Below are positions 1 through 5,250 of a DNA stretch of 6,164 bases, one piece after another. Positions within the stretch are counted from its first letter, which is position 1; every line of letters starts with the position of its first letter. The notes under the pieces are model-generated. The model was given only the letters and a program-made list of their open reading frames with translations. It had not been told where the DNA came from and did no database searches. The stretch spans positions 1-6,164 of the forward strand of contig DAOTTO010000364.1 of assembly GCA_034437895.1 (NCBI GenBank), in the 5' to 3' direction. The stretch is from JANRLJ01 sp034437895 (GTDB taxonomy: Bacteria; Chloroflexota; Anaerolineae; Aggregatilineales; Phototrophicaceae). The translations under genes and the position numbers were made by a program.

Positions 1-1305
1 AATTCAGCGCAGGGCGATAGTAATTTTGATGGCGTTGGCGATGCCTGCCAAGCAGCCCCCACATTGGAAGTCCTGTTGCCCTCACCACCCCCTCTCTTGA
101 TACCGACGAATCCTCCGCTTGTCTCAACCTCTGTGGACGATATTGCCGTCAGTATCAGCACCAACACCGTGCCTGCTGCGGGGAGTTCGCAAGCTGTAAC
201 CGTGACTTTGACCAATTTCGGCGCTCAAACGGCTACCGCTAATGTGGATTTAACGCTGAGTCCGCCCGGAACGGCATCTTTCAGTTCGCCACAAACCAAT
301 GTCACGGGCGGCACGGTGACATATATAAACGGTGGATTGATCCAATGGCGGGGTGTTCCCGTCGCGCCGAATGGCACAGCAACGCTTGTTTATCCGGTCA
401 TCTACAGTTCGGGTGGGGCTGTTGGTAGTCAGACGACGTTCACTGCATCGCTGATTGATGCGTTCCCACCCGATGTGAATTTTAGCAACAATATCGCTTC
501 TATCGTTGCAACAATCGCTGATTCAGTCGATGTGAGCGTGAGTTTTGGCACTGCGATGTTAGATGAGACTCCTAACGCTGGTGATATTGTGATCTTCGAT
601 GTCAACATGGCATCCTCGCTTTCGTCAACCGTCCCTGCTGATATTACGGTTGTTGTCAACGCGAGTGGGATCGTGATAACGGGCGCTGTGCCTGCGCTCG
701 GTACATGGACACCTAATGCAACGGGAGGCATCTGGTTTATCCCCGCTTTTGCGCCGGGCAATAATACAACGCTTAATGTGACTGCCCAGGTGCCCGTCGC
801 GCCCGTCCCGCCTCCGCCTGTGACTTATACGATAACGGCAAGTGGTTCATCGCCATTTCCTGATCCATTTACCGATAACAATAATGCCACTCAGCAGGTC
901 ATCGTGGGTGGGGCAGATGTGGCGCTGGGGAATACCGTGAATCCCTATTTTGGCGCGATGGTAGGCGATCCAGTGACTTATTCCATTACGGCGCAAAACC
1001 TCGAAGGCGTAGGCGGCAACCAGGCTCTCAATGTGCAGGTCATCTTTACCTATCCAATTGCGAATTTCCCCGGTGGATTCCCGGCTATAACAACGACAGC
1101 AGGCGGCGCGGTTGGTAATCTGAATGGTTTGGTGATCTGGACAATTGGCAATATGGCGACGGGGACATTTGAAACGATGACACTGACTGGGGCGATTGCA
1201 GGCACGCCGGGCGACTTGGTGGAAGCCTCTGCCAGCGCTACCAGTGATGCTGACCCTAACCCGACCAATAACCAGAATATCAGTTCGTTTATCCAGATTA
1301 ATTAG
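1..1305 (+). CDS. C-terminal part of a secreted repeat protein (TSP3-like motif plus three DUF11-like domains), 5' partial
   Basis: The frame is already open at base 1, so the gene begins outside the window; 434 residues are visible. The TTG at 64 is only an internal leucine codon. Residues 5-16 read GDSNFDGVGDAC, a thrombospondin type 3-like calcium-binding motif with acidic and Asn ligands every second position, and probably end a longer run of such motifs. After a Pro-rich linker come three domains of about 125 residues (roughly 45-172, 175-301, 305-434). Each opens with a V/ADVxV-type strand and closes with an Asn-rich turn (NFSNN, FTDNNNAT, DPNPTNN), as in DUF11/CARDB-type beta-sandwich repeats of bacterial surface proteins. 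Ser, Thr, Asn, Gly and Val are abundant, only one Cys is seen and there is no Lys, which fits an extracellular protein. No LPXTG, transmembrane anchor or C-terminal sorting domain is visible; the chain ends in SSFIQIN. The role is probably adhesion or envelope structure (inference). A terminator follows 18 nt after the stop. Confidence 0.85.
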   Translation, partial: NSAQGDSNFDGVGDACQAAPTLEVLLPSPPPLLIPTNPPLVSTSVDDIAVSISTNTVPAAGSSQAVTVTLTNFGAQTATANVDLTLSPPGTASFSSPQTNVTGGTVTYINGGLIQWRGVPVAPNGTATLVYPVIYSSGGAVGSQTTFTASLIDAFPPDVNFSNNIASIVATIADSVDVSVSFGTAMLDETPNAGDIVIFDVNMASSLSSTVPADITVVVNASGIVITGAVPALGTWTPNATGGIWFIPAFAPGNNTTLNVTAQVPVAPVPPPPVTYTITASGSSPFPDPFTDNNNATQQVIVGGADVALGNTVNPYFGAMVGDPVTYSITAQNLEGVGGNQALNVQVIFTYPIANFPGGFPAITTTAGGAVGNLNGLVIWTIGNMATGTFETMTLTGAIAGTPGDLVEASASATSDADPNPTNNQNISSFIQIN

Positions 1306-1323
1306 CGCGTGATTAAATGATAC

Positions 1324-1353
1324 AAGCCTCCAACACGGTGCTGGAGGCTTTTT
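1324..1353 (+). terminator. Rho-independent terminator of the repeat-protein gene
   Basis: A perfect 9-bp stem pairs AAGCCTCCA (1324-1332) with TGGAGGCTT (1342-1350) around a 9-nt loop, and a T tract (1349-1353) runs out of the 3' arm. It lies just after the stop codon at 1303-1305 and separates the surface-protein transcript from the dioxygenase gene. Confidence 0.9.
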
Positions 1354-1370
1354 GCAGCATGGGCGAGGGA

Positions 1371-1410
1371 TTGACGGATTGGTGATTATGCACAACAATA
1401 AGTTATAAAT
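1371..1410 (+). promoter_or_regulatory. Weak candidate promoter region for the dioxygenase gene
   Basis: The gap after the terminator must hold a promoter if the dioxygenase is transcribed on its own. TTGACG (1371-1376) is a good -35 match, but the hexamer 17 nt downstream is only AACAAT (1394-1399). A better -10, TATAAA (1404-1409), sits 27 nt from that -35; its alternative partner is TTGGTG (1379-1384) with a 19-nt spacer. Neither pair is convincing, so the exact elements are unresolved. Confidence 0.3.
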
Positions 1411-1442
1411 ATTTGTTTGAGTAGCACAAGTTGATGTGCGAA

Positions 1443-1448
1443 GAAGGG
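1443..1448 (+). promoter_or_regulatory. Ribosome binding site fixing the dioxygenase start
   Basis: GAAGGG (1443-1448) is followed by 6 nt and then ATG at 1455. The upstream in-frame candidates TTG 1431 and ATG 1434 have no Shine-Dalgarno match and lie inside a small inverted repeat, so 1455 is the preferred start. Confidence 0.75.
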
Positions 1449-1454
1449 AAATTT

Positions 1455-2603
1455 ATGCAGCAAACATGCTGGGACATCTGGCCTGATCGCGGCTTTTTGG
1501 TCAATCCTGATCCGCTGCGCCATTTGAGCGCTGTTGATACGCCGCTGCAACGATCAACCGTCGATATGATTGAAGGCATCGCCGCGCAAATTCCGGCTTT
1601 GATGGAAAACGGTCAAATCCGCGCAACGCTGGAAAATCTGCCTGTGTTTGATCTGCCGACATCGGATTTATTGGTGGGGGATTTCCGCATCGTCGAGCGC
1701 TTAATGATGCTTTATTCGTTTTTTGCCAGCGCGTATGTTTATTTTACGCCGGAGACACCCGAACATCGTATCCCGTCGGGCGTAGCTGTGCCGCTGCATC
1801 GGCTGTCTAAAATGGTCGAGCGTCCGCCGATTTTGTCTTATTCCGGTTATGTATTGAACAATTGGAAGCGTAATGATGCTGCGGGTGAGATTGCGCTTGG
1901 AAATATTGCGCTTTTGCAAAATTTCCTCGGTGGAAAAGATGAAGATTGGTTTATCCTCGTTCACGTCGATATTGAAGCACGGGCGGCGGGTGCATTAGCT
2001 GGCATTCAATCCGCACAAGCGGCGGCAGCTCAGGATGATGCAGCGGCACTGCAAACCGCACTGCAAAACGTTTCCACGAGTGTGCAGGCTATGATTACCT
2101 CGTTTGACCGGATGCCGGAAAATTGTGATCCGAATGTGTATTATTATCGCGTCCGTCCCTACATTTTCGGCTTTAACGATGTCGTCTATGAAGGCGTAGC
2201 GGAATATGGGAACAAGCCGCAGTCCTTCCGAGGGCAGACGGGCGCACAAAGTTCGATTGTGCCGTCTTTGGTTTCCGCGCTTGGCTTGCAGCATGAACAA
2301 TCCGGCCTGACGCAGCATTTGGACATCATGCGCGATTACATGCCCAAGCCGCATCGGGAATTTGCTGCCCATGTAAAGAGTCCGGCAATCCGACAATCGG
2401 TGTTGGCGCATTCATCAGATAGTGCTTTACGCAATGTCTATAATGAATGTTTGACGCGTGTACTGGAATTCCGCCGCTTACATCTGCATTATGCGACGAC
2501 CTATATCTTCCAAAAGGTAACAAACCCGATTGGTACAGGCGGCACAGTCTTTATGGATTGGCTGGCGCAGCTTGCCAACGAAACCGAAGCACAGTTGGTT
2601 TAA
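1455..2603 (+). CDS. Indoleamine 2,3-dioxygenase family protein
   Basis: The 382-residue product looks like a full-length indoleamine 2,3-dioxygenase, a cytoplasmic heme enzyme that opens the indole ring of tryptophan with O2 to give N-formylkynurenine. Family blocks appear in order: GFL-DP near residue 13, PPILSYSGYVLNNW (124-137), WFILVHVDIEA (165-175), YYYRVRPYIFGF (229-240), VVYEGV (243-248), FRGQTGAQSS (258-267), MRDYMPKPHR (292-301), FRRLHLHYATTYI (339-351) and GTGGT (360-364). By hand alignment His343 matches the proximal heme ligand His346 of human IDO1 and Arg234 matches Arg231 at the substrate carboxylate. His170 falls where human IDO1 has Ser167. The start at 1455 has a strong RBS; an 8-residue longer form from TTG 1431 is possible. 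The gene stands alone between a terminator and the next promoter, with no formamidase or kynureninase in view. Substrate is inferred from family; bacterial members may act on other indoles. Confidence 0.9.
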   Translation: MQQTCWDIWPDRGFLVNPDPLRHLSAVDTPLQRSTVDMIEGIAAQIPALMENGQIRATLENLPVFDLPTSDLLVGDFRIVERLMMLYSFFASAYVYFTPETPEHRIPSGVAVPLHRLSKMVERPPILSYSGYVLNNWKRNDAAGEIALGNIALLQNFLGGKDEDWFILVHVDIEARAAGALAGIQSAQAAAAQDDAAALQTALQNVSTSVQAMITSFDRMPENCDPNVYYYRVRPYIFGFNDVVYEGVAEYGNKPQSFRGQTGAQSSIVPSLVSALGLQHEQSGLTQHLDIMRDYMPKPHREFAAHVKSPAIRQSVLAHSSDSALRNVYNECLTRVLEFRRLHLHYATTYIFQKVTNPIGTGGTVFMDWLAQLANETEAQLV

Positions 2604-2642
2604 TCAGGTTTTGTAAGGATGGGTCGTTTTTTGCGTCTACAA

Positions 2643-2667
2643 GATGTTAGACACAGATAATAACATC
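2643..2667. repeat. Perfect 7-bp inverted repeat upstream of the riboswitch promoter
   Basis: GATGTTA (2643-2649) and TAACATC (2661-2667) are exact reverse complements separated by 11 nt. The centre is about 57 nt before the predicted transcription start near 2713. It could be a regulator site or a weak 3'-end hairpin for the dioxygenase mRNA, but it is A+T-rich and no T tract follows. A short repeat like this can occur by chance. Confidence 0.35.
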
Positions 2668-2677
2668 ATTGGGGTGC

Positions 2678-2706
2678 TTGACACGCCGTAGACCACCTGC
2701 TAAGAT
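2678..2706 (+). promoter_or_regulatory. Sigma70-type promoter of the SAM riboswitch operon
   Basis: The -35 box TTGACA (2678-2683) is exact consensus, the spacer is exactly 17 nt, and the -10 box TAAGAT (2701-2706) matches five of six consensus bases. Transcription should start at the adenines near 2712-2713, about 10 nt before the first strand of riboswitch stem P1, so the whole aptamer is in the leader. Confidence 0.85.
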
Positions 2707-2722
2707 GCTCTAACAATTAAAT

Positions 2723-2824
2723 ACTCATCAAGAGCGACAGAGGGATCGGCCCTATGAAGTCGCGGCAACCCCTGAAGCGTCGGGAAGGTGCCAAATCCGC
2801 CGGAACTGAACCGGGAAGATGAGT
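2723..2824 (+). promoter_or_regulatory. SAM-I (S-box) riboswitch aptamer
   Basis: The conserved S-box core is readable: TCAAGAG after the first P1 strand, AGGGATCGGCCCTATGAAG, GCGGCAACC, GGAAGGTGCCAAAT and GGGAAGATGAG. P1 pairs ACTCATC (2723-2729) with GATGAGT (2818-2824). P2 pairs GCGAC (2734-2738) with GTCGC (2759-2763) and continues past the kink-turn as AGGG (2741-2744) with CCCT (2750-2753). P3 pairs GGC (2764-2766) with GCC (2790-2792) and CCC (2770-2772) with GGG (2782-2784). P4 pairs CCGG (2800-2803) with CCGG (2811-2814). The pseudoknot can form between CGG in the P2 loop (2747-2749) and CCG (2797-2799). This class binds S-adenosylmethionine and normally turns methionine and SAM metabolism genes off. 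Here it precedes a nucleoside phosphorylase gene. Confidence 0.96.
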
Positions 2825-2851
2825 GCGAATCAAGTACGACTACTCGCGCTC
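2821..2851 (+). promoter_or_regulatory. Antiterminator hairpin of the SAM riboswitch
   Basis: GAGTGCGA (2821-2828) pairs over 8 bp, with one T-G wobble, with TCGCGCTC (2844-2851). The 5' arm uses the last four bases of P1 and the 3' arm uses the first six bases of the terminator stem. The three structures are therefore mutually exclusive: SAM-stabilised P1 blocks the antiterminator and lets the terminator fold. Confidence 0.85.
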
Positions 2852-2882
2852 CTTCCATTTTCCGAAGGGGCGCTTTTCATTT
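2846..2882 (+). terminator. Riboswitch-controlled intrinsic terminator
   Basis: GCGCTCCTTC (2846-2855) pairs with GAAGGGGCGC (2864-2873) over 10 bp (nine Watson-Crick plus one G-T) around the loop CATTTTCC. TTTTCATTT follows. It lies 44 nt before the phosphorylase start, and its 5' arm overlaps the antiterminator, so it should stop transcription when SAM is abundant. Confidence 0.92.
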
Positions 2883-2912
2883 GTGTGATACAGGTGTCAA
2901 GCGCAGATTAGC

Positions 2913-2917
2913 GAAGG
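2913..2917 (+). promoter_or_regulatory. Ribosome binding site of the nucleoside phosphorylase
   Basis: GAAGG (2913-2917) is 8 nt before ATG 2926 and 11 nt before ATG 2929. It supports starting here rather than at the in-frame GTG 2788, which lies inside the aptamer. Confidence 0.65.
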
Positions 2918-2925
2918 CACACGAA

Positions 2926-3702
2926 ATGATGACGACAGCTTATCCCATTCTCGAATATGACCCAACCCCGTTGGCAATGATCGAGCCATCGCAGGTACTT
3001 AATCGAATTGAACTGCCCGAACACTGCGTCCTGTGCTTTTTTAGTGATGTTATCGCTGAAGTTTGCGCTGAGGCGAAAGTCGTTTTTGAAACGGTCAGTG
3101 AGATTGGTATAAATCCAATCTACCTGCTGGACGTGCCAAGCAGCGATAACCAAACCGTACAGATTGCGGTGCTGCATCCTGGTGTAGGTGCGCCGCTTTC
3201 GGCAGCCTTTTTAGAGGAAGTGATCGCGCTCGGCTGTACCAAATTTATTGCCTGTGGCGGGGCGGGGGTGCTTAACAAAGCACTGGCGCTAGGGCATTTG
3301 GTGATCCCAAGCAGTGCTGTTCGTGACGAAGGCACATCTTATCATTACTTGCCTCCGGCGCGAGAAGTCAGCGCCAGCGCGGAAGGGATCGCTGCCATTG
3401 AAGCGACTTTGCAGCGCCATGAAGTCCCTTACGTAATCGGCAAAACCTGGACAACCGATGCTATTTACCGCGAAACTCCTAACAAGGTCGCACAGCGCAA
3501 GACGGAAGGCTGTATCACTGTCGAAATGGAAGCCGCCGCATTCTTTGCGGTTGCCCAATTTCGAGGCGTAACATTTGCTCAAATTTTATATGGCGGTGAT
3601 GATCTGAGTGGCGATGAATGGGATCATCGGAATTGGCATCGGCAGGCTTCTATTCGTGAAAAATTATTCTGGTTGGCAGCAGAAGCGGTCACACGCTTAT
3701 AG
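2926..3702 (+). CDS. Nucleoside phosphorylase (PNP/UDP family, COG2820-like)
   Basis: The 258-residue product matches the usual size of the PNP_UDP_1 family, which splits nucleosides with phosphate into a base and ribose 1-phosphate in the cytoplasm. Visible blocks are YPILEYDP at the N-terminus, CGGAGVL (110-116), AVRDEGTSYHYLPP (131-144; the Arg is the expected phosphate contact), KTWTTDAIYRET (173-184), the nucleoside-binding VEMEAAAFF (199-207) and YGGDDLSGDEW (222-232). The paired Asp at 225-226 lies near where purine-specific relatives keep their catalytic Asp, which hints at a purine nucleoside (inference). The SAM riboswitch upstream points to methylthioadenosine or another SAM-derived nucleoside as substrate, but homologues are often annotated only as nucleoside or uridine phosphorylase. 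The open frame extends upstream to GTG 2788, but that part is structured riboswitch RNA, so ATG 2926 (or 2929) is the real start. It is the first gene of the cluster. Confidence 0.92.
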   Translation: MMTTAYPILEYDPTPLAMIEPSQVLNRIELPEHCVLCFFSDVIAEVCAEAKVVFETVSEIGINPIYLLDVPSSDNQTVQIAVLHPGVGAPLSAAFLEEVIALGCTKFIACGGAGVLNKALALGHLVIPSSAVRDEGTSYHYLPPAREVSASAEGIAAIEATLQRHEVPYVIGKTWTTDAIYRETPNKVAQRKTEGCITVEMEAAAFFAVAQFRGVTFAQILYGGDDLSGDEWDHRNWHRQASIREKLFWLAAEAVTRL

Positions 3703-3749
3703 CGTTACAATCCTGAAGATAAGAAACATACACTAGAGGATCTCGTATC

Positions 3750-4649
3750 ATGCCTGTGATCGAACCTGATTTGCTCCGAAATATTCCGTTATTCGCGCTG
3801 CTGGATGATATGGAGATCGCGGAACTTTCTACGCAGCTTGATGAAAAACAATTTCTGGCGGGACAGGTGATTTTTTCCACCGCTGATGAGGGCGGCACGA
3901 TGTTCGTCGTCCAGTCGGGGCGGATCGAACTCTTTATCCATGACGCAAACAACGAATATGTTTGTCTTGGCTTTGTAGAACCGGGCGATTTGTTTGGCGA
4001 GCTTTCGCTGCTGGATAATGAGCGTCGTTCCGCCGGGGCAAAGGCAGTTGAAAATACAACGCTTTATGTTGTTGACCGTCATGATCTGGAAATGCTGGTT
4101 AAGTCACATCCGCCTGCGGCCTTGGATATGATGGCGATGCTTGGCAAGCGCATCCGGGAGGCCGATATATTGGTGCGAGATCGGGTTGTGTCGCGTAATG
4201 TGAACGCGGAACTGCCGATTTCAAATACCTTTGGAGAGCGGCTTTCAGATATCCTGACGCGAATCGCGGGGGATATTCGCTTTGTCTATCTTAATCTTTT
4301 CTGGTTCGGTGCATGGATTTTTGTGAATACGCGCATTATTCCGGGATTGAAGCCATTTGATCCGTTTCCATTCGGGCTGCTGACGATGATTGTGTCTTTA
4401 GAGGCAATTTTCCTTTCTTTGTTCGTCCTCATCAGCCAAAATCGGCAGACGGCGCGTGAAAAAGTACGGAACGACATCGAATACAGCGTCAATATTAAAG
4501 CTGAACTTGAAATCCGTGAATTACGCCAGCAAATTGATGATTTGCAACAATTACTGCTGGGGCATCTCTCGAAGTTAAACACGAATTTGACGGCTTCCGG
4601 CACGACACCAAATACGTTGGACAAGACACCTTCATCTTATGCAGAGTGA
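3750..4649 (+). CDS. Cyclic-nucleotide-binding domain fused to a DUF1003 membrane domain
   Basis: The protein has 299 residues. Residues about 8-120 form a CNBD of the CRP/PKA type, with LLRNIPLFALL at the N-terminus, a GxIEL strand (57-61) and a phosphate-binding cassette running from FGELSLL (82-88) to RRSA (92-95). The Gly-Glu and Arg needed for cNMP phosphate and ribose contacts are present. Residues about 164-265 match DUF1003: two transmembrane helices (about 178-194 and 210-228), FDPFPF between them, then the signature ISQNRQTAREKVRNDIEYSVN (split here as ISQNRQ at 228-233 and DIEYSVN at 242-248) and a heptad-like helix (about 250-270). No helix-turn-helix is seen, so it is not a CRP-type transcription factor. 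A likely role is a membrane protein gated or tuned by cAMP or another nucleotide; DUF1003 function is unknown. AGAGGA (3735-3740) sits 9 nt before the ATG. The gap to the phosphorylase is 47 nt without a terminator. Confidence 0.9.
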   Translation: MPVIEPDLLRNIPLFALLDDMEIAELSTQLDEKQFLAGQVIFSTADEGGTMFVVQSGRIELFIHDANNEYVCLGFVEPGDLFGELSLLDNERRSAGAKAVENTTLYVVDRHDLEMLVKSHPPAALDMMAMLGKRIREADILVRDRVVSRNVNAELPISNTFGERLSDILTRIAGDIRFVYLNLFWFGAWIFVNTRIIPGLKPFDPFPFGLLTMIVSLEAIFLSLFVLISQNRQTAREKVRNDIEYSVNIKAELEIRELRQQIDDLQQLLLGHLSKLNTNLTASGTTPNTLDKTPSSYAE

Positions 4650-5250
4650 GCGACACACGAAACTGATGACACCGGATCAGGAACAGGATTTATACATCCT
4701 GCGGCAGGCCGCGCAAGGCCGCGCATGGAATACCGCGCAAGATACGCTCAAGCGCCTTTTGGCGATGCTTGAACCGCTGATTGCGCTGAGTGTCGCTGCG
4801 CCGGGTGTTCAAGCGTTCTTGCCGACTTTCCAGCAGGCTTATCCCGAAGCGGGTTGGGTGCGCGAACTGCTACTGACTGTGGTCGCGTATGCTGCCGCGC
4901 CGAATGACCTGCCAGAACAGGCCGTGAATCAATTTCCGAATCCGGGATGTGGCAATTATGTAAAAGCAGTGCTGGATTTAGCGCGGACGGTGCAACCCAA
5001 ATATACCGTCTTTGAGCGCTACAGCCATATCACGAATGCCATTGCCAACACGATTTTGGCGGAACTATCTCATTTGTATTACAGCCAGCATCCCGACGAG
5101 TTTAACCGCCTGATGGATGAGCAAACCGACCCTGATGAAAAAGCCCAGATTCAATTCCGCTTCTGGTTAGACGAAAGTGTCGCGGTACGAGATACAGAAC
5201 TTTGGCTGGTAATCGCCGATCATTTAGAAAATCAATTGCGAGGACGTTAG
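4639..5250 (+). CDS. Conserved-looking protein of unknown function (203 residues)
   Basis: I do not recognise this protein. It looks soluble and mostly helical: a polar N-terminus (residues 10-45) rich in Gln, Asp, Arg and Ala, a hydrophobic stretch with Pro breaks (about 44-65), a region around NPGCGNYVKAVLDLA (101-115) with the only Cys, and an aromatic, acidic C-terminal half (YTVFERYSHI, LSHLYYSQHPDEF, FRFWLDES, LWLVIADHLE). No signal peptide, clear membrane helix or catalytic motif is seen. ATG 4639 overlaps the end of the CNBD-DUF1003 gene by 11 nt and has no Shine-Dalgarno site, so translation is probably coupled to that gene. ATG 4666 (194 residues) is an alternative start, also without a clear site. 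The stop codon directly abuts the next gene's ATG. Tight packing argues that it is a real gene working with its neighbours, perhaps as a partner of the membrane protein. Confidence 0.8.
   Translation: MQSERHTKLMTPDQEQDLYILRQAAQGRAWNTAQDTLKRLLAMLEPLIALSVAAPGVQAFLPTFQQAYPEAGWVRELLLTVVAYAAAPNDLPEQAVNQFPNPGCGNYVKAVLDLARTVQPKYTVFERYSHITNAIANTILAELSHLYYSQHPDEFNRLMDEQTDPDEKAQIQFRFWLDESVAVRDTELWLVIADHLENQLRGR

Noticed and set aside
847..1398. 183-codon minus-strand open frame opposite the repeat-protein gene
   Set aside because: It is antisense to a frame with clear domain structure, runs through the terminator hairpin, and its Cys/Arg/His-rich translation resembles no family.
1431..1454. Eight-residue N-terminal extension of the dioxygenase from TTG 1431 or ATG 1434
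   Set aside because: There is no ribosome binding site for those codons, whereas ATG 1455 has a strong one at good spacing.
2604..2642. Possible terminator of the dioxygenase gene around the T-rich stretch near 2627-2632
   Set aside because: TTTTTT is present but no stable G+C stem precedes it; the only pairing found, TTGTA with TACAA, surrounds the T tract instead of preceding it.
2447..2650. 67-codon plus-strand open frame overlapping the end of the dioxygenase
   Set aside because: It is out of frame with the dioxygenase, has no Shine-Dalgarno site, and most of it lies inside the conserved GTGG region of that gene.
3706..3711. TACAAT as a -10 box for the CNBD-DUF1003 gene
   Set aside because: No -35-like hexamer lies 16-19 nt upstream; the only candidate, TTGGCA at 3673, is 27 nt away.
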